In this document: piece by piece, positions 19,245 to 28,077 of the stretch
Layout: every line of letters begins with the position of its first letter
Position numbering within the stretch: position 1 is the first letter of the stretch
Assembly (NCBI RefSeq): GCF_023502145.1
Contig: NZ_JAMFLI010000010.1
Span: 1 to 64,000, forward strand
Origin: Craterilacuibacter sp. RT1T
Lineage (GTDB): Bacteria > Pseudomonadota > Gammaproteobacteria > Burkholderiales > Chromobacteriaceae
Length of the DNA stretch: 64,000 bases
Reading direction: 5' to 3'
Made by a program: the position numbers and the translations under genes
The notes under the pieces: generated by a model
The model's input: only the letters and a program-made list of their open reading frames with translations
Databases searched by the model: none
Told to the model about the DNA's origin: nothing

Positions 19245-19520
19245 AAAACCCCCTCGTTAGCTGAAAACTGGATAAATCGAGCCTCTGCCCGCCGTACTGC
19301 ATCCGGGCTTTCCTTGCCCCGAACTATGCCTAGCCAGTAGGCAGATCGTCGAATGCCCCACCGCTATCCACCCATAACATTTCGTTATTTTCTAATTTTC
19401 CTGTCGCAGCTAAGTTGACAACACTTGGCCGCCCTGCGCGGCTCGCCCCCTTGCAGATCGACACGAAAGAATGCAAGCGATGCAGAGCCCTGAAAAAAGC
19501 ATGATTGCCGCCGTGCCGAC

Positions 19521-20037
19521 GTGCGCGATTTATCCAGCACAACATGAGCCCTTACGAGGGCGACGCAGCCTTGCTGGCCGGTGCCACTGCGCGTACCCAA
19601 GGCATCAGGGACTCGCTGTCCGTACTGCGAAAAGAAGAGCGCGCCCGTGGCGTGCTGGATGTCTGCGCAGAGCGTGGTGCCAGCATCACCGCACACGATG
19701 CCGGTTATATCGACGAGAAAAATGAACTGATCGTTGGTCTGCAGACCGGTGCGCGGCTCAAGCGCGCCATCATGCCTAATGGCGGCCTGCGCATGGTTGA
19801 AAACGGTCTGGAAGCCTTAGGCTTCAAGATCGATCCGATGGTCAAAGAGATCGGGGAAAAGTACCGCAAGAGCCATCACCAGAGCGTGTTAGATGCCTAC
19901 ACCCCGGCCATTCTGGCTGCGCGCAAGTCCGGCGTGATTACCGGTCTGCCTGATGCTGATGGCCGTATCATCGGTGACTACCGCCGTGTTGCCCTGTATG
20001 GCGTCGGCGTCCTGATAGTCGAGCGCAAAAAGAACTG
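19521..20037 (+). pseudogene. pflB: pflB remnant (pyruvate formate-lyase, N-terminal part)
   Basis: About 170 codons match the N-terminal region of pyruvate formate-lyase (roughly residues 26-195 of about 760): SPYEGDAALLAGAT, ITAHDAGYIDEKN, LIVGLQTGARLKRA, YTPAILAARKSGVITGLPDA, RIIGDYRRVALYGV. The start is lost: VRD (19521-19529) is out of frame with the following FIQHN, as if one base were missing. Near IIGDYRR two residues are absent relative to typical PFL. After RKKN the frame runs into a copied chemoreceptor tail, so the radical and active-site domains are gone. It is not functional as PFL. Confidence 0.85.
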
Positions 20038-20118
20038 GATGGCCATCACGCCGATGACACAACGACAGGATCAGGCCCCAGCGCTATTGCTGGGCGAGAT
20101 GAGCTGGTTTAAACAGGC
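20038..20118 (+). pseudogene. Fragment copied from the chemoreceptor gene 3' end
   Basis: [27 protein letters not shown] nearly repeats the chemoreceptor C-terminus encoded at about 12029-12109, with a few substitutions. It is fused in frame to the pflB remnant and joins the tpx copy at ACAGGC (20113-20118). ACAGGC occurs at both original points (12104-12109 and 12262-12267), so the joint is a deletion across a six-base microhomology. Confidence 0.85.
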
Positions 20119-20496
20119 CGACCAGCGGGCCGCTGGCGAACCCGACACCCCAGGCACCACGGAACTCGGGGTGGCGGAGAGTCGACCGATTGACCACGCC
20201 CTCAAACCCCTCTGCACCGCAAAAACGCTTTTGCGCAAACGGCAGGTCGGCCGAGATGCACAACACGCTCACGCAGGTACGGCCGGCGGCCTGCTCATTG
20301 AACTTGCGCACCGACAGCGCGCAAGTCGGCATGTCGACGCTGGGAAAAATTTCAGGATCTTGCTGCCGGCCAAGTCAGCCAGCGTCACCTCGGCCAGATC
20401 GCCGTTGTTCAGGCTCAAAACTGGCGCCAGGCTGCCGACGGCAGGCAAAACACCAGACGCTTCAATAAGGCTACCGCGCAGGGTGATGGTAGGCAT
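20119..20496 (-). pseudogene. tpx: Frameshifted, 3'-truncated copy of tpx
   Basis: The start codon and SD at 20496 are kept ([18 protein letters not shown]). One base is missing near 20343-20352 (GGGAAAAATTT where the intact gene has GGGGAAAATATT), shifting the frame before the peroxidatic cysteine segment MPTCALSVRKFN. The copy ends after ASGPLVGL, where it joins the chemoreceptor fragment. It is 378 bp against 379 in the intact gene, as expected for a single deletion. Confidence 0.88.
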
Positions 20497-20703
20497 GGAG
20501 TCCTTGTGGTTGACACCACATCCTGCACACATGCCATCGAGATTTAACCATGCAAGAAGTGGGGGGCTGAAAGCATTCCATTTGAGGGATAGACCGTATA
20601 GGTTTTTTTTCCATGACTGCGATTACCATTCTGTACATGGATGCCAAGTAGCGCGCGCCGTAGGATCAAGATGCCGGGTTCTAAATAACTCAAAGGAGAC
20701 ACC

Positions 20704-22509
20704 ATGCACATAACCTCACTATCGGCTCTGCTATTACTGCCATTCATTTTTTCCATCGCCCTGCCTGCACAGGCCAATGGACAAACCACGAATACAGGCA
20801 TAGAAAAAACATCACCCGTATCAAGCAGCCAACTGCGCAAACTGGTCGATGAGTATTTCCAGCAGGATCTGGCACTCAACCCGCTCAATGCACCTGCGTA
20901 TGGGGTCAACAGCAGCAATGCCAAGTTCGGTGACTATTTATCGGACAACTATCTTCAAGCCCAGCAGGCCCTGGAGAAAAAGTACCTAAACCTAGTGCAG
21001 GCAATAAATAGGAGTACATTAAGCAGTGATGACAAGATCAGCTACGACGCCTTTATTTACGGCAGGGAGATGACGCTGAAATCCTTCGACTATCCATTCT
21101 GGTATCTGCCGCTTAACCAAGAGGTCAATAAGGCCAATGATTTGGCGATGCAGGCTAGTGGCGACCTAATTTTCCCGTTTAACTCGACTCAGAATTACGA
21201 TGACTTTCTCTCGCGCCTTGACGGTTTAAGCCTGTGGATAGACCATGCAATAATATGCATGCAAAAAGGCAGCACTAAAGGCATTGCTCTGCCCAAAGAA
21301 ATTGCCAATGCAACGGCGGACCAGATCCAGAATTTGATCGTTGCCAATCCGCGACAAAGTGAATACTACAAGCCCATTCTGCGCCTGCCTGCCACCATCC
21401 CGCAAACAGAAAAAAAGCGCCTCGCCAGCGCCTATCAGCAAAAAATCCGCAACGTCGTCAACCCAGCTCTCAGCCGTCTGGAACGCTTCCTCCGCAAGGA
21501 TTACCAGACCCGCACGACCATAGGGTGGCATCAGTTACCCAATGGAGAGAACTGGTACCAATATCTTAGCCAGCAGCAAACCACATCTGACCTTAGTGTC
21601 GACGAGATCTTTACCACGGGTGAGCGGGAAGTCGCGCGCATTTTGTCAGAGATGGATGCCATTCGCCGCGAAGTCGGCTTCAAAGGAGACCTGAAGGCTT
21701 TCTTCAAGGCTCTGCTACATGACCCCAAGTATCAGTGGCGTAACCGTCAGGCTCAAATGGCAACCTTCCACCATATCAATGAACGAGTGGAAAAAGCACT
21801 CCCGGCACTGTTCAGCCTGCGCCCAAAAACTGAACTTAAAATCAAGCCCATTCCACCCGCGCGTGAAAAAACCGATGGTGGTGCCTGGTATAGCGCCGGC
21901 AGCGCAGATGGCAAGACGCCGGGCGTCTTCTTCATCAATACCAAACCAGGTTTCGGACTCTACAAGTGGGAAATGGAAGCCAACTTCGTGCATGAGGTTT
22001 CTCCCGGCCACCACTTCCAAATTTCGCTCAAGCAAGAGCAGCAGAATGTGCCTAAATTCCGTCAATACATGGCGCACAACGGCTTTGAGGAAGGCTGGGC
22101 ACTATACGTCGAATCCATCGCCCAAGAACTTGGCCTGCTTAACGACCCGCTACAACGCTTTGGCCGACTCAACAATGAAATGCTGCGTGCGCTGCGCTTG
22201 GTTGTCGAACCGGGACTTCACACCAAGGGCTGGACAATCGAGCAGGCACAGCAGTATATGCTTGATCGCTCGGCACTCACCCCAGACTATGTCCAGTATG
22301 AGGTCTTGCGCTATCTTGCCAACCCGGGACAAGCACTATCGTACAAGGTTGGCCAGTTAAGCATCAGCAAACTACGCCGCGATGCCAGCGCAACGCTCGG
22401 CACCAACTTCGATCTACGTAGCTTCCACGACAACGTGATCAACAGCGGCACCCTACCCTTGGCGGTACTGGACAAAAAAATGAAAAACTGGGTAGCAACG
22501 CAGCAATAA
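20704..22509 (+). CDS. Secreted DUF885-family metallopeptidase-like protein
   Basis: The 601-residue protein has a signal peptide (MHITSLSALLLLPFIFSIALPAQA), so it is periplasmic or a lipid-free exported protein. The DUF885 domain carries the zinc-peptidase-like helix NFVHEVSPGHHFQ and, downstream, GFEEGWALYVESIAQELG, whose glutamate could complete the site. DUF885 proteins are distantly related to M2/M3-type gluzincins; the substrates are mostly unknown. AAAGGAG just before ATG sets the start. The gene appears less G+C-rich than its neighbours. It is a single gene. Confidence 0.85.
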   Translation: MHITSLSALLLLPFIFSIALPAQANGQTTNTGIEKTSPVSSSQLRKLVDEYFQQDLALNPLNAPAYGVNSSNAKFGDYLSDNYLQAQQALEKKYLNLVQAINRSTLSSDDKISYDAFIYGREMTLKSFDYPFWYLPLNQEVNKANDLAMQASGDLIFPFNSTQNYDDFLSRLDGLSLWIDHAIICMQKGSTKGIALPKEIANATADQIQNLIVANPRQSEYYKPILRLPATIPQTEKKRLASAYQQKIRNVVNPALSRLERFLRKDYQTRTTIGWHQLPNGENWYQYLSQQQTTSDLSVDEIFTTGEREVARILSEMDAIRREVGFKGDLKAFFKALLHDPKYQWRNRQAQMATFHHINERVEKALPALFSLRPKTELKIKPIPPAREKTDGGAWYSAGSADGKTPGVFFINTKPGFGLYKWEMEANFVHEVSPGHHFQISLKQEQQNVPKFRQYMAHNGFEEGWALYVESIAQELGLLNDPLQRFGRLNNEMLRALRLVVEPGLHTKGWTIEQAQQYMLDRSALTPDYVQYEVLRYLANPGQALSYKVGQLSISKLRRDASATLGTNFDLRSFHDNVINSGTLPLAVLDKKMKNWVATQQ

Positions 22510-22579
22510 CTGCATCACGCAAACCATTACTCAGCGATGGGTTAGGCAATCTACTTGCGTTGCAGTCCGACGTTAGGGC

Positions 22580-22975
22580 CTAACCTGCCGCCTCCATCTC
22601 CAACCCCATCTCCGCCATCAGCTCGCGCGCAACGCGGAACGCTTCCACCGCGGCCGGTGCGCCACCATAGACGCCGGCGTGCAGCAGCACTTCGCGGATC
22701 TCGCTGAGGGTCGCGCCGTTGTTGAGCGCACCGCGCAGATGGCCCTTGAGTTCGGTGCTGCGCCCGAGTACTGCCAGCATGGCGCAGGTAACGAGGCTGC
22801 GCGTTTTCAGCTCGATGCCGCCGCGCTGCCAGGTGCTGCCCCAGGCGTGCTCGTTGACCCAGTCCTGCAACGGTTGTGAGAAGGCGTCGGCGCCACCCAT
22901 TGCGCGCTCGACAAAGGCCTCGCCCATTACCTGGGTACGCAGCGCCAGCCCCGCCTGTTTATCCTGTTCGCTCAT
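22580..22975 (-). CDS. Carboxymuconolactone decarboxylase (CMD) family protein
   Basis: The 131-residue protein resembles PcaC-type 4-carboxymuconolactone decarboxylase (LKTRSLVTCAMLAVLGRSTELKGH, SEIREVLLHAGVYGGAPAA). In the true pathway it decarboxylates gamma-carboxymuconolactone in protocatechuate breakdown. No other pca genes are nearby, and the CMD family also includes peroxidase-type proteins, so the function is open. GGGGA upstream of ATG fixes the start. It lies 18 bp downstream of the DMT transporter gene and is probably in its operon. Confidence 0.8.
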   Translation of the reverse strand: MSEQDKQAGLALRTQVMGEAFVERAMGGADAFSQPLQDWVNEHAWGSTWQRGGIELKTRSLVTCAMLAVLGRSTELKGHLRGALNNGATLSEIREVLLHAGVYGGAPAAVEAFRVARELMAEMGLEMEAAG

Positions 22976-22993
22976 GGTTTTCCCCTGTAGTTT

Positions 22994-23893
22994 TCAGCGG
23001 CTCGCCCGCGCCGCCAGCCATACGCCGGACAGAATCAGCGCAATGCCTGCCGCGTGGTAAAGATGGAAGGCCTCACCCAGAAACAGCACCGACAGCAAGG
23101 CGCCAAACATCGGCATCAGATGGATAAAGCTGCCGGCCTTGGCCGGCCCGATGCGGGCAACGCCGAGGTTGTAGAAATAGTAGGCCGCGACCGACGGCAA
23201 GGTGCCGACGTAGGCGAAGGTAATCAGGGTGGTGGCATTCAAGGGAGCGCGCTGGCCGCTGGCGTACTCCAGCAGGAAAAACGGCGTAATGCAGGCAAGA
23301 CCGATCACCACCAGCACGGTCAAGAGACCGATGCGGTTCAGCCCGGCCGGCAAGCCGCGCAGCAACAGCGTATACAAGGCCCACGCCAGCATGGCGGCAA
23401 ACACCACCACATCGCCATGGTTGATTTCGAGGCGGATCAGGCGTGCCAGCTCGCCATGGGCGACGATGGTCAGCACGCCGGCAAACGACAGCAAAATGGC
23501 CAGCAACTGCAGGGCGCTGGCCTTGATGCCGAAAAACAGCGCACCCAGCAGCACGATCAGAATGGGAATAAACGAATTCATCAGCACCGCATTGGTGGCG
23601 GTGGTTTCCTGCACCCCCAGATACACCAGCGAATTAAAGCCGGCAATACCGAACACGCCAAGCAACAGCAAGCGGCGCCAGTAGGGTCGCCATAGCGCGC
23701 GCTGCTGCCATGCAGGCTTCAGCCCGAACGGCAGCAAGACCAAGAGCGCGATGGCCCAGCGCGCGAACGACAACGTCAACGGCGGAATACTGGCATGGGT
23801 GGCACGCGCCAGCACAAAATTGCCCGACCAGAACAGCGTGGTCAGCACCAAAAGCAGATAGGCGGAAGTCAGCGAAGAGCGGGATGTATGCAT
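22994..23893 (-). CDS. DMT-family transporter (two EamA domains)
   Basis: The 299-residue, ten-helix inner-membrane protein has duplicated EamA halves (LTTLFWSGNFVLARATHASI in the first, VAAYYFYNLGVARIGPAKA in the second). Relatives export amino acids or metabolites, and the substrate cannot be read from the sequence. The start MHTSRSS is preferred to a methionine seven codons upstream, on family length. It is followed by the CMD gene and preceded, on the same strand, by the MocR regulator 57 bp away. Confidence 0.82.
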   Translation of the reverse strand: MHTSRSSLTSAYLLLVLTTLFWSGNFVLARATHASIPPLTLSFARWAIALLVLLPFGLKPAWQQRALWRPYWRRLLLLGVFGIAGFNSLVYLGVQETTATNAVLMNSFIPILIVLLGALFFGIKASALQLLAILLSFAGVLTIVAHGELARLIRLEINHGDVVVFAAMLAWALYTLLLRGLPAGLNRIGLLTVLVVIGLACITPFFLLEYASGQRAPLNATTLITFAYVGTLPSVAAYYFYNLGVARIGPAKAGSFIHLMPMFGALLSVLFLGEAFHLYHAAGIALILSGVWLAARASR

Positions 23894-23949
23894 GCCCCGA
23901 CCTTGCCATGCCATTAGGGTTAACGCAAGCAGGACAAACCCCGAGCCAC

Positions 23950-25368
23950 TCAGCGGACTAGATGCCGCGCCAGAAAAGCCTCAACCTGTACCTCGGTACT
24001 GTATGCGACATTCATGCGCAGGTAGTCGGATGCCTGCTGCCCGGGACGGAACAGTGCACCGGGCGCCAGCATGACGCCCTCGCTCACCCCTTGCGCCGAC
24101 AAGTCCACCGCATCCAGCCCCGGCGGCAGGCGTGCCCAGACGAACATGCCTTCACTACCCCCGGCGAACACCGCCATCCCCAGACGCTGGCACAGTTGCA
24201 GCGTCTCTTTACGCCCGGCGGCCAAGCGGTTGCGCAAGCGCGTCAGGCGCCGCCGTTGCTGCCCATCACTCAGGGCGGCCAGCACCACCCTTTCCGCCAG
24301 CTCGGACGAGGTCAGGCCGTACACCATTTTGTAATGGGTCAGCGCATCGGCCACGCTGCGATCGGCAGCAATAAAACCCACGCGCAAGCTGGGCGACAGC
24401 GTCTTGGAAAAGCTGCCGATATGGATGACGCGCCGCAAGCCGTCCAGCGTGGCCAATGAGGGCACCGTGCTTACGCTCAGGCCGGCACAGACATCATCCT
24501 CGACCACCCAGAAGTCGTATTTTTCCGCCAGTTGCAGCACACGATGGGCGGTGGCCGCGCTATAACTGGCGCCGGTCGGATTGTGCAGGCGTGGATTGGT
24601 AAAAAATACTTTGGGACGATGCGTCTCCAGCAAGCTTTCCAGCGCCGCCAGGTCCGGCCCCTGTGGCGTCCATGGTACGCCCAGCGGCTTGATGCCCTGC
24701 AAAGGCAAGCCGACGACCAGATTGCAGTACCCGGGATCATCCACCAGCACCGTATCCCCCGGCCGGGTCAGGCAAGCCACGGCCAGCGTCAATGCCTGAC
24801 TTGCACCTTGCGTCAGCACCAGCTGTTCGCGGCTCAACAGTAAACCTTCTTCTCCCAGCTCGCGCAGCAGATAGTCACGCAAGGCAGGCAGGCCGCGCGG
24901 CTCGCCATAGCTGGCCAGCTCGGCACCGGATACGCTGCGAGCCACCTGACGCAAATTGCCATCCAGCCCGCTATCGGCAAACCAGGCCGGAGGCAGCCAG
25001 CCACTGCCGGGCTTGATCGCATCGGGTGGCGGCTCATACAGACTGTCAGCCAGCCAGAATGCATCCACCGGCAGCGCTTGCAGCGCCTCCAGTTCATGGC
25101 GCCGCACCTCTGGCTGTGCCGCCAGATAAAAGCCCTCACCGCGCCGCGCACAAACCACGCCCTCTGACACCAGCTTGTCGTAAGACTCCGCCACGGTAAA
25201 CGTACTGATGCCCAGTTCGCGAGCCAGATGGCGGATGGACCACAATTTTTCGCCGGGTGCCAATCGGCCTTGCGCTGCCGCATGACGAATGGCCCCCATC
25301 AGTTGTCGCACCAGGGTACCGGCCGCCGGATCCAGCTTTAAAATATTGGCTACATGCTGTCTAGTCAT
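23950..25368 (-). CDS. MocR-type regulator (GntR HTH plus aminotransferase domain)
   Basis: The 472-residue protein fuses an N-terminal GntR winged helix (about 10-75; WSIRHLARELGISTFTVAES) to a fold-type I aminotransferase domain (about 105-470). The PLP lysine is in IHIGSFSKTLSPSLRVGF. MocR proteins bind PLP or its amino-acid adducts and switch neighbouring genes. It is divergent from an amino-acid ABC operon. The palindrome CCTGTACAGG lies five bases upstream of its own start codon and contains its weak ribosome-binding site, which suggests autorepression and control of the divergent operon. Confidence 0.9.
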   Translation of the reverse strand: MTRQHVANILKLDPAAGTLVRQLMGAIRHAAAQGRLAPGEKLWSIRHLARELGISTFTVAESYDKLVSEGVVCARRGEGFYLAAQPEVRRHELEALQALPVDAFWLADSLYEPPPDAIKPGSGWLPPAWFADSGLDGNLRQVARSVSGAELASYGEPRGLPALRDYLLRELGEEGLLLSREQLVLTQGASQALTLAVACLTRPGDTVLVDDPGYCNLVVGLPLQGIKPLGVPWTPQGPDLAALESLLETHRPKVFFTNPRLHNPTGASYSAATAHRVLQLAEKYDFWVVEDDVCAGLSVSTVPSLATLDGLRRVIHIGSFSKTLSPSLRVGFIAADRSVADALTHYKMVYGLTSSELAERVVLAALSDGQQRRRLTRLRNRLAAGRKETLQLCQRLGMAVFAGGSEGMFVWARLPPGLDAVDLSAQGVSEGVMLAPGALFRPGQQASDYLRMNVAYSTEVQVEAFLARHLVR

Positions 25369-25373
25369 TTTTA

Positions 25374-25448
25374 CCTGTACAGGATAGGCAGTATTAGGTC
25401 ATGACTGTACCTGTTCGCGATGATATGCAGGGCAATAAAGTACAGTTT
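25374..25448. promoter_or_regulatory. Candidate MocR operator cluster
   Basis: Three related GTAC-centred sites lie between the divergent genes: the palindrome CCTGTACAGG (25374-25383), ACTGTACCTGT (25404-25414) and AAGTACAGTT (about 25438-25447). Repeated half-sites of this kind are usual for GntR/MocR operators. Confidence 0.55.
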
Positions 25449-25487
25449 GCACCTGCATCAAGCAGGTCATCCCCAAGGAGGAGAAAC

Positions 25488-26258
25488 ATGAAGCTCAAGA
25501 CATGGACCACGATCGCGGCCTTCGGCCTGCTGGCAGCAAGTCAGGCACAGGCTGCCGACACCCTGCGCATCGCCACCGACGGCACTTTCCCGCCCTATAG
25601 CGTGGCAGCCCCCGATGGCAAACTATCCGGCTTCGACGTCGATATCGCCAATGCGCTGTGTGCCGAAATGAAAGCCAAATGCGAGATCATGCGCTACGAC
25701 TTCGACGGCATGATTCCGGCACTGAACGCACGCAAGTTCGACCTGATTGTGGCCTCCATGGCGATTACCCCAGAGCGCGAGAAGGCCGTTTCATTCAGCA
25801 ATAAATATGAGGGCGGCTATTCGCAGTTCCTCGGCAAGAAAGGCCCCCTGCCCGCCGGCACCCCAGCCAGCATGAAGGGCAAGACGCTGGGCGTGCAGCA
25901 AGGCACCATCCAGGAAAAGTACGCCAAGGACGTCTTCGGCAAGGGCGGAGCCAAGATCCGTACCTACACCACGCCGGCCAATGCGCTGCTGGACCTGAAC
26001 GCCGGCCGTGTTGATGCGATCATGGTTGAAATCGGCGTCGGCAGCGAATTCCTCAAAGGACCGGGCGGTAATAAGCTGGCGCTATTCGGCCCCAAGTTCT
26101 CCGATGTTAAATATTTCGGCACCGGCTCGGGCATCGCGTTACGCAAAACGGATAAGGCGCTATTGCAAAAAGTGAACACTGCGCTGGATACCATACTGAA
26201 AAACGGTACCTATAAGAAGATCAACGACCGTTACTTCGATTACAACCAGTACGACTGA
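25488..26258 (+). CDS. Polar amino-acid ABC transporter substrate-binding protein
   Basis: The 256-residue protein has a signal peptide (MKLKTWTTIAAFGLLAASQAQA) and the family-3 solute-binding fold (TLRIATDGTFPPYSV, GFDVDIANALC, FDLIVASMAITPEREKAVSFS). The arginine/lysine/ornithine/histidine group is the closest type. AAGGAGGAG just upstream sets the start. It is the first gene of a four-gene operon with a desuccinylase-like hydrolase and two permeases, divergent from the MocR gene. Confidence 0.9.
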   Translation: MKLKTWTTIAAFGLLAASQAQAADTLRIATDGTFPPYSVAAPDGKLSGFDVDIANALCAEMKAKCEIMRYDFDGMIPALNARKFDLIVASMAITPEREKAVSFSNKYEGGYSQFLGKKGPLPAGTPASMKGKTLGVQQGTIQEKYAKDVFGKGGAKIRTYTTPANALLDLNAGRVDAIMVEIGVGSEFLKGPGGNKLALFGPKFSDVKYFGTGSGIALRKTDKALLQKVNTALDTILKNGTYKKINDRYFDYNQYD

Positions 26259-26265
26259 GCCTGAC

Positions 26266-27372
26266 ATGCAAATCGAGACCCTTCCCCTGATCAGCCCGAT
26301 TCCCGGCCAGCAACAGACGCTGCAGCTATGGCGTTTTGGCCGCACCGGCGCCCGCCCGCGCGTTTACCTGCAGGCGGCGCTGCATGCCGACGAAATCCCC
26401 GGCATGCTGACGCTGACACGCTTGCGCGAACATCTGGCCAGACTGGAAACAGACGGACAGATACAAGGAGAAATCCTGCTGCTGCCCGTGGCCAACCCTA
26501 TCGGGCTGGCACAGCAGCATCTGGGGCTGGCACAAGGACGCTTTGATGCGGGCAGCGGTCTCAACTTCAACCGCCACTACCCCGACCTTGCCCCGGCCTT
26601 GCTACAAAAGCTGCCAGGCCAGTTAGGCCAGGGCGCCACACAAGACGTGGAGACTGTACGCGCCACGATGCAGGCGCTGATGGCCAAACAGCCACCGGCA
26701 AGCGAGCTGCAAAGCCTGCAGCACACCCTGTTTTCGCTCGCCTGTGTCAGCGATGTGGTACTTGACCTGCACTGCGACAGCGAAGCGGCACTGCACCTGT
26801 ATGTGCACAGCGAACAGCAAGCAGAGGCCATGGCACTGGCCGGCTTTATGGGCGCGGCAGCCACACTCTACGCCACCGAGCAAGGCGGCAACTCTTTCGA
26901 TGACTGCTGCACCCGGCCGTGGTGGCATTTGCGCCAGCACTATCCCGAGCTGCCCATGGCCTGCTTTGCCGCCACCGTCGAACTACGCGGCCAGCTTGAC
27001 GTATCGCTGGAGCAAGCCGAAGCTGATGCGCAAAATTTGCTGGCTTATCTGGCCTGGCGTGGCGCTATCGCAGGACAAACCCAGCCACCGGCCGCCCCCA
27101 ACGCCCCAACCCCGCTTGCCGGCGTCGGCATCAGCTATGCCCCTCATGGTGGCATCGTCAGCTACAGCCTGCCAACCGGCACCCAAGTCGAGGCCGGCAC
27201 GCGTCTGGGCTGGGTCATCGACCCCTTAAGCGGCCAGCGCAGCGAACTGGTGGCACAAACCAGCGGCGTCTATTACGCACGCGTGTTGCAGCGCTTTACG
27301 CAGACCGGCAACGAACTGTGCTTTGTTGCCGGCAGCACGCCGCTACGCCAAGGCTGTCTGCTGTCCCTGTAA
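26266..27372 (+). CDS. Succinylglutamate desuccinylase/aspartoacylase-family hydrolase
   Basis: The 368-residue zinc hydrolase is of the AstE/AspA type. H..E zinc ligands lie in AALHADEIPGML, the second histidine in VLDLHCDSE, the substrate Asn-Arg pair in LNFNRHYPD, and a catalytic glutamate candidate in VELRGQ. The family removes acyl groups from N-acyl amino acids. Embedded between a binding protein and permeases, it probably deacylates the imported ligand, which is inference. It starts seven bases after the binding-protein stop. Confidence 0.82.
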   Translation: MQIETLPLISPIPGQQQTLQLWRFGRTGARPRVYLQAALHADEIPGMLTLTRLREHLARLETDGQIQGEILLLPVANPIGLAQQHLGLAQGRFDAGSGLNFNRHYPDLAPALLQKLPGQLGQGATQDVETVRATMQALMAKQPPASELQSLQHTLFSLACVSDVVLDLHCDSEAALHLYVHSEQQAEAMALAGFMGAAATLYATEQGGNSFDDCCTRPWWHLRQHYPELPMACFAATVELRGQLDVSLEQAEADAQNLLAYLAWRGAIAGQTQPPAAPNAPTPLAGVGISYAPHGGIVSYSLPTGTQVEAGTRLGWVIDPLSGQRSELVAQTSGVYYARVLQRFTQTGNELCFVAGSTPLRQGCLLSL

Positions 27373-27390
27373 GCCTCTGGAGCTCAAATC

Positions 27391-28077
27391 ATGCTTGAAG
27401 ATTACCTGCCCGCTCTGCTTGCCGGACTCGGGATGACGCTGAAGCTGGCCGCACTGGCACTGCTCTTCGCCGTAGTGCTGGGTCTGATCGGTGCGGCTTT
27501 CCGTCTGGCAAAAAATCGCCCGCTCGCCTTATTGGCCGAGTTGTACTCAACGGTGGTGCGCGGCATCCCCGATCTGGTATGGATGTTCATTCTGTTCTTC
27601 GGTGGCCAGATGCTGGTCAACGATGTGGCATTGGCACTCGGCCTGGAACCGCTGGACATCAACGCTTTCATCGCCGGCGCACTGACACTGGGCTTTATTT
27701 TCGGTGCGTATATGAGTGAAACCTTCCGCGGCGCCATGCTGGCGGTTCCTCCCGGCCAGATTGAGGCCGGACACGCTTTCGGTATGAGTCGGCTCCGGGT
27801 TTTTTTCCGCATTATGCTGCCGCAGATGGTGCGCTTCGCCCTGCCCGGCTTCTCCAATAACTGGCTGGTATTGGTGAAATCGACCGCGCTGGTTTCGGTG
27901 ATCGGGCTGGATGACATGATGGCGCGCGCCGATGTCGCCAAGTCGGTCACGCAGCAGCCGTTTACCGTTTACCTGTGTGTGGCACTGCTGTATCTGGCCA
28001 TCACCACCATTTCCATACTGGCGCTGAACCGCTTGTGCGCGCGCTACTCGCTGGGCGTACGGGAGGCCGAATTATGA
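27391..28077 (+). CDS. Amino-acid ABC transporter permease (HisQ type)
   Basis: The 228-residue inner-membrane protein has about five helices and the EAA loop IEAGHAFGMSRLRVFFRIMLPQ that contacts the ATPase. VVRGIPDLVWMFILFF is typical of the HisQ/ArtQ branch. TGGAG eight bases upstream sets the start. Its stop overlaps the next permease start (ATGA). It pairs with that gene to form the membrane channel. Confidence 0.9.
   Translation: MLEDYLPALLAGLGMTLKLAALALLFAVVLGLIGAAFRLAKNRPLALLAELYSTVVRGIPDLVWMFILFFGGQMLVNDVALALGLEPLDINAFIAGALTLGFIFGAYMSETFRGAMLAVPPGQIEAGHAFGMSRLRVFFRIMLPQMVRFALPGFSNNWLVLVKSTALVSVIGLDDMMARADVAKSVTQQPFTVYLCVALLYLAITTISILALNRLCARYSLGVREAEL

Larger units (their letters stand above)
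20038..20553. repeat. Degenerate direct repeat of the chemoreceptor-tail/tpx region
   Basis: The block repeats about 12029-12109 plus 12262-12680 in the same orientation, including the tpx leader up to its CATGCCATCGAGATT upstream sequence. The two copies bracket the LysR-adhE-YfcC-opine dehydrogenase locus at 12.7-19.3 kb. Confidence 0.85.

Noticed and set aside
19505-20713. A 402-codon open frame read as one protein
   Set aside because: It is a chimera: pflB remnant, chemoreceptor-tail copy and then the antisense of the tpx copy. The parts are better described as pseudogene fragments.
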